This document shows, in pieces, positions 17,086 to 25,936 of a stretch of DNA of 64,000 nt (positions within the stretch are counted from its first letter, which is position 1; each line of letters starts with the position of its first letter). The position numbers and the translations under genes were made by a program. Below the pieces are notes generated by a model. That model searched no databases. It saw only the letters and a list, made by a program, of their open reading frames with translations, and was not told the origin of the DNA. Source of the DNA: CAVTPU01 sp963736695. GTDB taxonomy: Bacteria > Actinomycetota > Actinomycetes > Mycobacteriales > Micromonosporaceae. Location of the stretch: NCBI GenBank assembly GCA_963736695.1, contig CAVTPU010000004.1, forward strand, positions 1,240,001 through 1,304,000. The letters run 5' to 3'.

Positions 17086-17733
17086 ATGACCACACTCACG
17101 GGACAACAAATAGCCGACGAGGCGCCCACCGGCTGGGTCTATCTGGTCGGCGGCATCCAGACCCGCGTCCAAACCCCTGATTTCGCAACCGGACTGTCGA
17201 TTGTCAACGCCATCGGCGCAGCGGCCGATGAGATGAACCACCACCCCGACATCGATCTGCGTTATAGCCATGTGGACATCCGGCTGAGCAGCCACGACGT
17301 ACGCGGCGTCACCGACCGCGACATCCGCTTGGCCCGCGCCATCTCCGCGATCGTCGACGCCGCCGACCTGACCGTGGAGTGCGCGAGCGTCTCCCGATTC
17401 GAGCTCGCGCTCGACACCCCGGCCGTCGCGTCGGTGCTGCCGTTCTGGCGCGCCGTGCTCACCATGACCGACCTCGCGACGGCCGGCGGCGACGAGCTGC
17501 GCGATCCGTTCGACGTGCTACCCGCGCTCTGGTTTCAGCGCTCCGGCGACGAGGAGCCGCGCCAACGTTGGCATCCCGACGTGTGGGTGGATCCCGCGCA
17601 GGTTCAGCCGCGCATCGACGCCGCCCTCGCCGCCGGCGGCACGCTCGTCAGCGACGCGGACGCTCCGAGCTTCTGGGTGCTCGCCGACCCCGAGGGCAAC
17701 AGGGTCTGTCTGTGCACGTGGCAGGACCGATGA
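17086..17733 (+). CDS. pterin carbinolamine dehydratase-VOC fusion protein
   Basis: 215 residues. The first ~95 match pterin-4a-carbinolamine dehydratase (4a-hydroxytetrahydrobiopterin dehydratase), with NHHPDIDLRYSHVDIRL giving the catalytic His pair and the later His, and LSSHDVRGVTDRDIRLA. The rest is a glyoxalase/VOC-like domain ending VLADPEGNRVCLC. The dehydratase normally recycles oxidised pterin cofactor; the VOC half may bind a small molecule or metal. No aromatic amino acid hydroxylase is nearby. It is 65 bases after the PurA homologue and may or may not belong to that operon. Confidence 0.82.
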   Translation: MTTLTGQQIADEAPTGWVYLVGGIQTRVQTPDFATGLSIVNAIGAAADEMNHHPDIDLRYSHVDIRLSSHDVRGVTDRDIRLARAISAIVDAADLTVECASVSRFELALDTPAVASVLPFWRAVLTMTDLATAGGDELRDPFDVLPALWFQRSGDEEPRQRWHPDVWVDPAQVQPRIDAALAAGGTLVSDADAPSFWVLADPEGNRVCLCTWQDR

Positions 17734-17818
17734 CCGCCCCTCCTCGCGAATGCCCGACTTGTCCCGATTCAGGGCGTAAACTGAGGTATCGGATGCCCAC
17801 TCATGGATCGGGGTTCAC

Positions 17819-18070
17819 ATGCCTGACCGGACTCTCACCGACGTCGTGACCATCTGCACGTCCTGCTCGTGCGGGGGCAGTCACAGCGGCGCATGCACCT
17901 GTGGCTGCAACTGCCCCGAAATCGGCGTGGACGCCAGCGCCGCCCCCGACAAGTCGGTCGTCATCAACGATGACTTCGGCGGCGAGGTCCGCCTGAGCGC
18001 GAACCAACTGCGCGGAATCGTCGACAGCGCTCGCGCTGGCGAACTCGACGCCGTGGGTGGCAAGCGCTAG
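17819..18070 (+). CDS. Cys-rich small protein of unknown function
   Basis: 83 residues. Residues ~10-35 hold seven cysteines in a CxxCxC..CxCxCxC pattern with one His, which could bind metal or form a crosslinked loop. The remainder (EVRLSANQLRGIVDSARAGE) resembles the C-terminal helix of small actinobacterial DUF397-type proteins, a weak impression only. No signal peptide is evident. The ATG at 17819 has only a poor ribosome site. I do not recognise the family. Confidence 0.6.
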   Translation: MPDRTLTDVVTICTSCSCGGSHSGACTCGCNCPEIGVDASAAPDKSVVINDDFGGEVRLSANQLRGIVDSARAGELDAVGGKR

Positions 18071-18115
18071 CGCCTGGCGCCTAACGCGGCGAACGCCGGC
18101 CCGGCCGGGGACGGG

Positions 18116-20329
18116 TCAACGAGACAGGGTCGACTCGAGCTCGCGAGACTCCGACCCGGCCGGTAGGGCCGGCTCATGGCGGGCCAGATTCTCACCCTCC
18201 ACGTCGACCTTGGGCAGGACCCGGTCGAGCCAGCGGGGAAGCCACCACGCCGACCGGTTGAGCAGCGACATGACCGCCGGCACGATGGTCATGCGAACCA
18301 CGAACGCGTCGATCAGCACACCGAGCGCGAGCGCGAATCCCATCGATTTGACGAGCACCTCGCCGGAGACGATGAATCCACTGAAGACGCTGATCATGAT
18401 GATGGCAGCGGCGGTGACGACCCTGGCACCGTGTCGGAAACCGGTGATGACAGCCTGTTGCGCGTCGGCGCCGTGCACATAGTCCTCACGCATGCGGGTG
18501 ACGAGGAAGACCTGATAGTCCATGGCGAGTCCAAAGAGGATTCCGATCAACAGGATCGGCAGCAGGCTCATGATCGGACCGGTCTCGGTCACGCCGAAGA
18601 ACCTCGCCAACCAACCCCATTGGAACACCGCGACCACCGCCCCGAAGGTGGCGCCAATGCTGAGCAGGAAGCCCAGCGTGGCCTTCACCGGCACCAGCAC
18701 CGACCGGAACACGAGCATGAGCAGCAGGAACGCCAACCCGACGACGAGCCCCAGATAGGGCAGCAGCGCGCCGCCGATCGTGTCGGAGACATCGATGTTG
18801 AGCGCGGTCTGGCCGGTGACGGCGATGTCGGCCCCGGTCTCCTGGCGCAGTGCCGCCTGCTTGTCTCGAATGGCCCGCACGAGATCGGTGGTCGCCTCGT
18901 CGTTGGGGGCGCTCGCCGGAATGACGGTGAGCAACGCCGTCGCGCCATCGGCGCTCAGCATCGCGGGGGCGACCGCTATCACCCCGGGCGTCTGCTGAAT
19001 CGAGGCCGCGACCCGCGCCGCTGCCGGACCGGCTCCGCCATCGTCGCTGACCACGACGGTGAGCGGACCGTTGAATCCCGGGCCGAACCCCGTGGAGATG
19101 AGGTCGTACGCCCGGCGTTGCGTGCTGTCGACGGCCGCCATGCCGTCATCGGGCAGTCCCAGGCGCAACTGGGCGGCCGGAAGCGCGACCGTGCCGAGTG
19201 CGACGAGCGCGACGAGCAGCACCGGCACCCGGCGACGGGTGACGAACCGCGCCCACCGCTCGCCCATCGGGGTCGGCCCGTCGTCGGATTCGGGGTCAGG
19301 AGCCGGTCGGCGCGACAGCCGACCGGCCGTCACCCGGCGACCGGCGACACCGAGCAGCGCGGGCAGCAGGGTCACCGCGACGAGCACCGCGATGGCGACG
19401 ACAGCCGCCGCGGCCAGGCCCATCGACGCGAGCAGTGGGATGCCTACGACCGTGAGCCCCGCGAGCGCGATGATCACGGTGAGGCCCGCGAAGACGACGG
19501 CCGATCCGGCGGTGCCGACGGCGCGGCCGGCCGCCTCCGGACCGGCGCCGCGCACGAGCACCTCGTGGCGGAACCGGGAGACGATGAACAGGGCATAGTC
19601 GATGCCCACGGCGAGGCCCAGCATGAGGGCGATAATGAGGCTGTTGGCGTTGACGTCGACGAATCGGGACATGACCGCGATGCCCGACAGCCCGATCCCG
19701 ACGCCCGCGAGCGCGGTGAGCAGCGGCAGCCCGGCCGCGACGAGCGACCCGAGGGTGATGATGAGCACGAGCGCGGCGATCAGCACTCCGATGACCTCAG
19801 CCACGCCGGCCTCGGGTGTGGTGCGCAACGCGTCACCGCCCACCTCGACGGTCAACCCTGCGGCCCGACCGGCGTTCAGGCTGGCGAGCAGCGCCTCGCG
19901 GTCGGCGACGGTCAGCTGGGTGCCCTGCACCGCATAGCTGACCTGAGCGACCGCGGATCGGCCGTCGGGTGAGAAGAACTTGGTCTGAAAGGGGTCGGCG
20001 ACGGTGGCCACCTGTGGCGCGGCCTTCAGCGACCCGATGGTCTTCGCCACGGCCGCCTGGTTGTCGGGCGTCATGAGGGTCGAGCCGGCGGGCGCGACGA
20101 ACACCACGCGCGCGGTGGCGCCGCCGACATTGGCCTGCGGGAACCGGGCGGCCAACTCGTCGATCGCCTGCTGGGCCTGCGTGCCCGGAATGCTGAACGA
20201 GTTGGACATCTGACCGGACAGCGTGGCGGCGCCGCCACCGGCCGCCGCCAGGAGCAGCACCCAAAGCCCGATAACGAGCCACCGTCGGCGATAGGAGAAT
20301 CGGCCGATTGTGTAGAGAAACGTTGCCAC
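18116..20329 (-). CDS. MMPL/RND-family membrane transporter
   Basis: 737 residues from GTG 20329 (a TTG at 20362 would add 11). The layout is a first helix near residue 20-40, a ~120-residue outer domain (ANVGGATARVVFVAP), a block of five or six helices, a second helix and outer domain from ~residue 375, and a second helix block (MSLLPILLIGILFGLAMDYQ). The intramembrane GxxxDY signature occurs twice (VGIDYALF, LAMDYQVF). MMPL proteins use the proton gradient to export lipids or drugs. It is divergent from a TetR gene 179 bases away, the usual arrangement for a repressor-controlled efflux pump. Confidence 0.9.
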   Translation of the reverse strand: MATFLYTIGRFSYRRRWLVIGLWVLLLAAAGGGAATLSGQMSNSFSIPGTQAQQAIDELAARFPQANVGGATARVVFVAPAGSTLMTPDNQAAVAKTIGSLKAAPQVATVADPFQTKFFSPDGRSAVAQVSYAVQGTQLTVADREALLASLNAGRAAGLTVEVGGDALRTTPEAGVAEVIGVLIAALVLIITLGSLVAAGLPLLTALAGVGIGLSGIAVMSRFVDVNANSLIIALMLGLAVGIDYALFIVSRFRHEVLVRGAGPEAAGRAVGTAGSAVVFAGLTVIIALAGLTVVGIPLLASMGLAAAAVVAIAVLVAVTLLPALLGVAGRRVTAGRLSRRPAPDPESDDGPTPMGERWARFVTRRRVPVLLVALVALGTVALPAAQLRLGLPDDGMAAVDSTQRRAYDLISTGFGPGFNGPLTVVVSDDGGAGPAAARVAASIQQTPGVIAVAPAMLSADGATALLTVIPASAPNDEATTDLVRAIRDKQAALRQETGADIAVTGQTALNIDVSDTIGGALLPYLGLVVGLAFLLLMLVFRSVLVPVKATLGFLLSIGATFGAVVAVFQWGWLARFFGVTETGPIMSLLPILLIGILFGLAMDYQVFLVTRMREDYVHGADAQQAVITGFRHGARVVTAAAIIMISVFSGFIVSGEVLVKSMGFALALGVLIDAFVVRMTIVPAVMSLLNRSAWWLPRWLDRVLPKVDVEGENLARHEPALPAGSESRELESTLSR

Positions 20330-20373
20330 CGCGCTATTCCCATCTCGTGAGTGATGCGGCAACGCTAGCCGAA

Positions 20374-20450
20374 CGGCAAGGGGAAACCAAGCCGAGCGTA
20401 AGGTAAGTCACTTGCCGTTCGACTAGTTGTTTCCCTGCCGCCCGGCAAGT
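20374..20450. promoter_or_regulatory. CGGCAAG-type repeats, candidate TetR operator
   Basis: In the gap between the divergent MMPL and TetR genes the word CGGCAAG occurs at 20374-20380 and as its complement CTTGCCG at 20411-20417, with CGGCAAGT again at 20443-20450 facing ACTTGCCG at 20410-20417. GGGAAAC and GTTTCCC also face each other here. Repeated inverted half-sites in this position fit an operator for the TetR protein. Confidence 0.5.
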
Positions 20451-20508
20451 TATGGTGGCTCGAACTCGACAAGGAACTTGACAGACGGCTCGATAAGCGG
20501 GAGGACAA

Positions 20509-21138
20509 GTGGCGGCCCCATCGACACGCGCCGCCGCGCGCCGCGACGCGGCCCCCGGCGAGGGAACCCGGGAGCGACTGCTCGACGCCGCGCTGCGCCT
20601 GTTCGCCGAGCACAGCTTCGCCGGCACCTCACTGCAGATGATCGCCGACGAGCTGGGCATCACGAAGGCCGCCGTCTATCACCACTTCCACACCCGCGAG
20701 GAGCTTCTCAGCGCCCTGGCGAGCCCCGCCCTCGACGAGATGCGCGCGATCGTCGACGCCGCCGAGGAGCGCCGCACCCCGCACTCCCGGGCCGAACACA
20801 TGCTCACCGGGTTCGTCGACCTGGCCCTGCGGCACCGCAAACTGACCGCGATCCTCGGCGCCGATCAGGCCATCGCGCAACTTCTCAAGTCCCACGCCGT
20901 CTTCACCGACCTGGTCGACCGACCACTCACGCTGCTGGGTGGCGGGGATCCGGCCGGACGGATCGCCGGCACTGTCGCGTTGTCCGGCATCGCGAGCGCC
21001 GCCGGCAGCGAACTGCTCGCCGACCTCGACGACGACACGATGCGCAGACACCTCACCGAGACCGGTCGACGCCTCCTCGGGTTGCGTGCCCCACGACCCG
21101 CCCAGACTCGTGAGGGCCGTCGGCCACGCCGGGAATGA
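20509..21138 (+). CDS. TetR-family transcriptional regulator
   Basis: 209 residues. The N-terminal helix-turn-helix is clear: RERLLDAALRLFAEHSF, then MIADELGITKAAVYHHF with the recognition helix. The C-terminal part is all helical and would hold the ligand pocket. GTG 20509 follows GGGAGG at a four-base spacing. It is divergent from the MMPL transporter, the likely target, and the CGGCAAG repeats between them are the likely site. The C-terminal tail is Arg-rich. Confidence 0.9.
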   Translation: MAAPSTRAAARRDAAPGEGTRERLLDAALRLFAEHSFAGTSLQMIADELGITKAAVYHHFHTREELLSALASPALDEMRAIVDAAEERRTPHSRAEHMLTGFVDLALRHRKLTAILGADQAIAQLLKSHAVFTDLVDRPLTLLGGGDPAGRIAGTVALSGIASAAGSELLADLDDDTMRRHLTETGRRLLGLRAPRPAQTREGRRPRRE

Positions 21139-21363
21139 GCAGCCAATGTGCGCAGCCGCGATCCTGCACACATTCGCGAACGCATTATTCGACGCCACCC
21201 TGTTCATGCTGGTGGGAGTCATCGACCGGGAGGCCGGCAGTCGTGACATCCGGCAACTGTCCGGGCTGACACCGGAACGCTCGTCCAAGAGGATCCCGAC
21301 GACCCGTACATCTAGGATGTTTTGGTCATTTTGGGCTAATCTGATCGCGGGAGGTACGTTTCG

Positions 21364-22194
21364 ATGCGGCGAATCATCGTCGGATTCGACGGTTCGGAAT
21401 CCGCGCACGCGGCTCTCTCGTGGGCGGTGGAGGAGGCGAGACTTCACGCCGTCGAGCTGCTCGCCTGGTCGGTGCTCGACCAACTGCCCGCCTATCCGGC
21501 CTCCCGCGCGCTCAACGTCGACGACACGACCGCCGACATCAACACGCTGCGCAGGCAGGTCGAGGAATCAACCATCGACTATCCGGCGATCTTCCGATAC
21601 AGCGCCGGAGGCGCCGCCGCCGAACTAACCCACGCGTGTGCCGACGATGACCTGCTCGTCGTCGGCTCGCGGGGCCGAAGCACGTTCGCGGGAGTGCTGC
21701 TCGGCTCGGTGAGCCGGGCCTGCCTGCACCACGCACCATGTCCGGTGGTCGTGGTTCGCGCACCTCTGAGCAGCACCCGGCACGACCGCATAGTGGTTGG
21801 CGTCGACGCCTCCGACCTCGCGCGGCAGTCGCTTCTCGTGGGGGCCGAAGAGGCTCGCCTGCGCGGTTGCGCGCTGCGCGCGGTGCACGCCGCACACTGG
21901 GACCGCCTGGGGACTGAATGGGTCACACCCGCCCCCGACGAACTCGTCTCGTGGGGCCACATGCTGATCGAGTCCGAACTCGCCGCGACGGGAGTGACCG
22001 CCGAACCCGTGGTGATCGTCGGCGGCGCGGCCGAGGTCCTCACGAACGAAAGCGCCGCCGCGGACCTTCTCGTCCTCGGTTCGAAAGGCCACAACCCGCT
22101 CGCGACGCTGATGCTCGGATCGACCAGCGACCACTGCGCCCACTCCGCGCGCTGTCCAGTCATGATCGTGCGTCCACCGCGCAGCACCGACTAG
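21364..22194 (+). CDS. tandem universal stress protein
   Basis: 276 residues in two UspA domains. Each starts with a beta strand and Asp (RIIVGFDGS; RIVVGVDAS) and ends with the ATP-binding loop: GSRGRSTFAGVLLGSVS near residue 100 and GSKGHNPLATLMLGSTS near 240, followed by CPVVVV and CPVMIV. Both ATP motifs are intact. GGGAGG lies nine bases before the ATG. Such tandem proteins accumulate in hypoxia or dormancy in actinobacteria; no control site is evident in the 225-base gap upstream. Confidence 0.93.
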   Translation: MRRIIVGFDGSESAHAALSWAVEEARLHAVELLAWSVLDQLPAYPASRALNVDDTTADINTLRRQVEESTIDYPAIFRYSAGGAAAELTHACADDDLLVVGSRGRSTFAGVLLGSVSRACLHHAPCPVVVVRAPLSSTRHDRIVVGVDASDLARQSLLVGAEEARLRGCALRAVHAAHWDRLGTEWVTPAPDELVSWGHMLIESELAATGVTAEPVVIVGGAAEVLTNESAAADLLVLGSKGHNPLATLMLGSTSDHCAHSARCPVMIVRPPRSTD

Positions 22195-22362
22195 GCGGCA
22201 CTCGCACCCAACTTCGGAGGCCGCCATCGACGACCATGTGTGATGGCAGTCGTGGAAGGACCTCGACGCCCGACCCTGAGATGTCGTAGGTTAGGGGCAG
22301 GTGTGCCGGGAAGACTGGTCGGCGCTGTCACAGTCGTGCCCATCACCCGAGGAGGATTCCTG

Positions 22363-22446
22363 GTGCCCGCGCCACATCCGCACGCCATGCCGCACGGACA
22401 CATGATGCCCCGATCCTGGCGTGGAGCCGGTCGCACATGGGGATAA
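22363..22446 (+). CDS. His/Met-rich 27-residue leader ORF
   Basis: GTG 22363 follows a strong GGAGG (22351-22355) at a seven-base spacing and opens a 27-codon frame. Residues 5-15 read HPHAMPHGHMM, with four His and three Met. Its TAA overlaps the first codons of the transporter gene (ATG 22437), which has no good ribosome site of its own. This suggests translational coupling, and the composition suggests metal sensing during translation. It is too short for homology, so it remains a prediction. Confidence 0.45.
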   Translation: MPAPHPHAMPHGHMMPRSWRGAGRTWG

Positions 22447-23723
22447 CAGCGTGGTTGGCCGTCGCGATCTTCGCCTTCGCCTACGCTCTCATCGCCACGG
22501 AGAAGATCCACCGCGTGGCGGCCGCCCTCGGCGGCGCGGCACTCATGTTGCTCGTCGGAGCGACCGACGCCGAACACGCGTTCTTCTCTGAAGAGTCCGG
22601 AATCGACTGGAACGTTCTCTTCCTGCTGCTGGGCATGATGCTCATCGTCTCAGTGCTCAAACGTACCGGCATATTTGAATATGTATCGATCTGGGCGGTG
22701 AAGCGGGCGAAAGGCCGACCGTTCCGCGTCATGGTCATCCTGGTTCTGGTGACCGCGATCGCCTCGGCAGCGTTGGACAACGTCACCACCGTGTTGCTGA
22801 TCGCGCCAGTGACGTTTCTCGTCTGTGATCGACTCGCCGTTCCCATCGCGCCGTTCCTCATCGCCGAGGCGATGGCCTCCAACATCGGCGGCACGGCGAC
22901 CCTCGTGGGCGACCCACCCAACATCATCATCGCGTCGAGAGCCGGCCTGACATATAACGACTTCCTCATCCACCTAGGGCCGTTCATCCTGCTGCTGCTC
23001 GTCGTCTTCATCGGACTGTGCCGCGTCATGTTCCGCAAGTCGTTCGCCTATGACCCGCAACGCACCGCGCAGATCATGGTGCTCAAGGAACGCGACGCCA
23101 TCCGGGATGGGCGGCTTCTCGTGGTCAGCTTGGCGGTGCTGGGCGCCGTGACCGTCGCGTTCGCCCTGCACGCCGTGGTCCACCTCGAACCGTCGATCGT
23201 CGCGATCATCGGTGGCCTCGCGCTGCTGGCCGTGTCCCGGTTGGACGTCGACGAGGTCATCCGCGACGTGGAGTGGCCGACTCTGGCCTTCTTCGCGGGC
23301 CTGTTCATCATGGTCGGGGCACTGGTCGCAACCGGCGTCATCGGGCAACTCTCCACAGCCGCCGCGCATGCGACCGACGGCCGGCTGATGCTCACCTCGA
23401 TGATGTTGTTGTGGGGATCCGCTGTTCTATCGGCGATCGTGGATAACATCCCTTATGTCGCGACGATGAGCCCGATCGTGGCCGACTTGGCGAACGCGAC
23501 CGGATCGGACTCCTCGCAGGTGCTGTGGTGGTCGTTGGCGCTCGGCGCCGACCTCGGCGGCAACGCCACGGCAGTCGGCGCCTCGGCCAACGTGATCGTC
23601 CTCGGTCTGGCGGAGAAGGCGGGCAGGCGCATCAGCTTTTGGGAGTTCACCAAATATGGACTGATCGTGACGGCCGTCAGCATCGCCCTCGCGACCCCAT
23701 ACCTGTGGCTGCGCTACTTCTGA
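22437..23723 (+). CDS. ArsB/NhaD (ion transporter) superfamily permease
   Basis: 428 residues with about ten to eleven membrane helices. Family marks include SAALDNVTTVLLIAPVT, NIGGTATLVGDPPNII and a second half with AIVDNIPYVATMSPIV and GGNATAVGASANVI, the repeated re-entrant hairpins of the ion-transporter superfamily. ArsB exports arsenite and NhaD exchanges Na+ for H+; related proteins carry dicarboxylates. The substrate is not decidable here. The start overlaps the leader ORF at 22363 and probably depends on it. No ars genes are nearby. Confidence 0.87.
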   Translation: MGITAWLAVAIFAFAYALIATEKIHRVAAALGGAALMLLVGATDAEHAFFSEESGIDWNVLFLLLGMMLIVSVLKRTGIFEYVSIWAVKRAKGRPFRVMVILVLVTAIASAALDNVTTVLLIAPVTFLVCDRLAVPIAPFLIAEAMASNIGGTATLVGDPPNIIIASRAGLTYNDFLIHLGPFILLLLVVFIGLCRVMFRKSFAYDPQRTAQIMVLKERDAIRDGRLLVVSLAVLGAVTVAFALHAVVHLEPSIVAIIGGLALLAVSRLDVDEVIRDVEWPTLAFFAGLFIMVGALVATGVIGQLSTAAAHATDGRLMLTSMMLLWGSAVLSAIVDNIPYVATMSPIVADLANATGSDSSQVLWWSLALGADLGGNATAVGASANVIVLGLAEKAGRRISFWEFTKYGLIVTAVSIALATPYLWLRYF

Positions 23724-23753
23724 CCATCGTGAAGGATGCTGCAACCCGCGTGA

Positions 23754-24281
23754 TCAGTAGTAATGCATGGTGCGCCGTTGCGCGGTGGTGAAAAGCAGCG
23801 GGGCGAGCCGGCCGTTTCGGCAGTGCACATTGTGATACATGATCGAGGTGCAACTGCGGGGGTGGGTGTAGAGCCCATAGGCGTGACCCAACTCATGCAC
23901 CAGAATGTGCAGGCGCTGCGACCACGACGTCCAGCGCCGGTGCGGGTTGAGTGTGAGCGTCGTCTTCGGATAACCCGGCCGGGTCACGGCCCCCCACTGC
24001 GAAGGCATCCGCCAACTCTCGCGAATGACGATGCACCGGGAGCCGGCGTGGCAGCGCCCGAAACGGGCCTGGCTTCCGGTGTAACGGTCGACGAAACCCA
24101 CCGCCCGACGCACCGGCCACGCCGAGTTGACCCGCACGTCGATCCAGACCGTCTGGACCCGGGCGCTCGTCGAGGCCCGCACGGCCGCGGCGGCGGCTGG
24201 CCGCTCGCTCGCGACGACAACGCCTGCGGTGGCGAAAGCGGTGATGCCGACCAGGGCACAGCTGATGAGCAGTCGTCTCAC
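23754..24281 (-). CDS. secreted metzincin-type zinc metalloprotease
   Basis: 175 residues. Residues 1-36 form a signal peptide (Arg-rich start, hydrophobic core, AAAA end). The zinc site HELGHAYGLYTH (HExxHxxGxxH) is complete, and CTSIMYHN follows with the Met of the Met-turn. This is the metzincin/matrixin signature in a minimal catalytic domain. Several Cys may form disulphides outside the cell. GTG 24281 has GAGG six bases upstream. It probably degrades extracellular protein or peptide; no dedicated inhibitor or secretion gene is adjacent. Confidence 0.85.
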   Translation of the reverse strand: MRRLLISCALVGITAFATAGVVVASERPAAAAAVRASTSARVQTVWIDVRVNSAWPVRRAVGFVDRYTGSQARFGRCHAGSRCIVIRESWRMPSQWGAVTRPGYPKTTLTLNPHRRWTSWSQRLHILVHELGHAYGLYTHPRSCTSIMYHNVHCRNGRLAPLLFTTAQRRTMHYY

Positions 24282-24501
24282 GGGGGTCCTCGAGGGGGAG
24301 AGTCGCCGCAGTGGGCGAGGGGGCCGGACCGGGCAAGTCTGACTCGGCGATCGGCGGCCCGACAGGGCCTCACGCGCGGACCGCGAGCAAGGTCACACAG
24401 ACCCATGGGTACGACGAATCCACGGCTCACCAGTCACGCGACCCGTCGGGCCCACGAGGTGCGGGCTGGTGCGCCCTGGGCGGGAACCCTACGGTGGGCG
24501 A

Positions 24502-25233
24502 ATGCCCACGACTCTGGCCAGCGCACTCGATGACCTCTATCGGGTGTTCGCCGACGCCCCTCGGCCGACAGGCATCGACTGCTGCTCGTGCTGTTTCACC
24601 GCCGAACAAGCGCAGACGTTGCTCTCCCACAAAGAGGTTCGCCGGATCCCGGTGGAGGTCATCGAGCCCTACGCCGCCGACGTGCTGATCACCATCGGGG
24701 CGTTGAACGACTTCCGCCACTATCTGCCGCGACTGTTGGAGATCGCCTGCACGGTCGGCTTCGACTGGCCGGACACCGAGTCGCTGCTGGGCCGGTTGCC
24801 CCGGGCTGGCTGGACCGACTGGTCCGCCGCCGATCAACAGGCCGTCCGACGGGTGTTGCGGGCGTGGTGGGAAACGACCCTCGCGACATATCCGGGGCAG
24901 GTGCCGGCGGCCGACGTGCTGTGCGCGATCGGCAACGCCGAGGACGACATCGAGCCCTATCTGCGCACCTGGATGGTGGCACTGTCCCAGCCAACCGCGG
25001 CAGCCCACCTGCGCGACCTGTTGCGTTTCGAGGCTCGACTGACCGTCGACGGCTGGAAGCTGACCAACCCGTGGTGGTCAGACTGCGCCGTTCCACCACC
25101 GAACCCGTGGTTGGGTGGTGTCGAACTGCGACGCGAGGTCGCGGCGGCGTTGGCGGTGTCGACCGACGAGACCCGGAGCACACTAACCGAAATCGGCGAA
25201 CTACTCGGCCCGCCAATCGCCATCGAGAGTTGA
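24502..25233 (+). CDS. conserved hypothetical protein
   Basis: About 243 residues, soluble, mostly helical. The N-terminal region has CCSCCF near residues 27-32, a tight Cys group that may bind metal, followed by FTAEQAQTLLSHKEVR and YAADVLITIGALNDFRHYLPR. The middle is rich in Trp (WTDWSAADQ, RAWWETTLATYPG). I do not recognise the family. It stands alone, converging on the two-component system downstream. Confidence 0.6.
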   Translation: MPTTLASALDDLYRVFADAPRPTGIDCCSCCFTAEQAQTLLSHKEVRRIPVEVIEPYAADVLITIGALNDFRHYLPRLLEIACTVGFDWPDTESLLGRLPRAGWTDWSAADQQAVRRVLRAWWETTLATYPGQVPAADVLCAIGNAEDDIEPYLRTWMVALSQPTAAAHLRDLLRFEARLTVDGWKLTNPWWSDCAVPPPNPWLGGVELRREVAAALAVSTDETRSTLTEIGELLGPPIAIES

Positions 25234-25249
25234 CCGGTTGGTGCTCACC

Positions 25250-25936
25250 TCACGCGACGTATGGCGTCGACCCTGAACGCATGAGTCCGCCGCGATAAGC
25301 CACGACGACGGCTTGGGCGCGATCCCGCGCCCCGATCTTGGCGATGATCCGCTTGACGTGGGTCTTCGCCGTCGACTCCGCGATTGTGAGTCGCGCCGCG
25401 ATCTCGGCGTTGGAACACCCCTCGGCGATGAGTCGCAACACTTGGGTTTCGCGACCGGTGAGTTCGGTCAGCCGCGCCCGCTCGTCGGCACCGCCGTCCG
25501 ACTGCCCGGCGGAGAGCTCGACGAAGTGTCCGATGAGGGCACGGGTCACGGCGGGATCGAGCAACGCCTCTCCCCCGGCGACCGTGCGAACGGCCTCGAT
25601 AAGGCGCTCGGGCGCGGCGCGTTTGAGCAGGAATCCGCTCGCGCCCGCACGCAGCGCGCCCCACACATAGTCGTCCTGCGGGAACGTGGTCAACACGAGC
25701 ACACGGGTGCTCAGGGCGTCCGTGACGATCCGCCTGGTCGCTTCGATTCCGTCGACGCCAGGCATCCGGACGTCCATAAGGATCACGTCGGGGGTCAGCT
25801 GCCGGCACAACCGCACGGCGTCGATCCCGTCGGCCGCCTCGCCCACCACGTCGATGTCGTCGGCGCTGCCGAGCACGACGGAGACCCCGGCTCGCAGCAG
25901 TGCGTCGTCATCGGCGATGACCACTCGAATCGTCAT
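25250..25936 (-). CDS. NarL/LuxR-family response regulator
   Basis: 228 residues. The receiver domain has IADDDALLR, the phospho-Asp in VILMDVRMPGVDG, the Thr in LTTFPQDD and the Lys in FLLKRAA. The LuxR helix-turn-helix is LTGRETQVL, EGCSNAEIA and ESTAKTHVKRII. Its ATG overlaps the kinase stop (ATGA), so the two are co-translated. It is the cognate of the kinase at 25933-27135 and a paralogue of the system at 3656-5689. Confidence 0.93.
   Translation of the reverse strand: MTIRVVIADDDALLRAGVSVVLGSADDIDVVGEAADGIDAVRLCRQLTPDVILMDVRMPGVDGIEATRRIVTDALSTRVLVLTTFPQDDYVWGALRAGASGFLLKRAAPERLIEAVRTVAGGEALLDPAVTRALIGHFVELSAGQSDGGADERARLTELTGRETQVLRLIAEGCSNAEIAARLTIAESTAKTHVKRIIAKIGARDRAQAVVVAYRGGLMRSGSTPYVA

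Noticed and set aside
18176..19972. 598-codon plus-strand frame
   Set aside because: Shadow of the MMPL transporter; composition is rich in Arg/Asp/Glu/His typical of antisense high-GC frames, with no motif.
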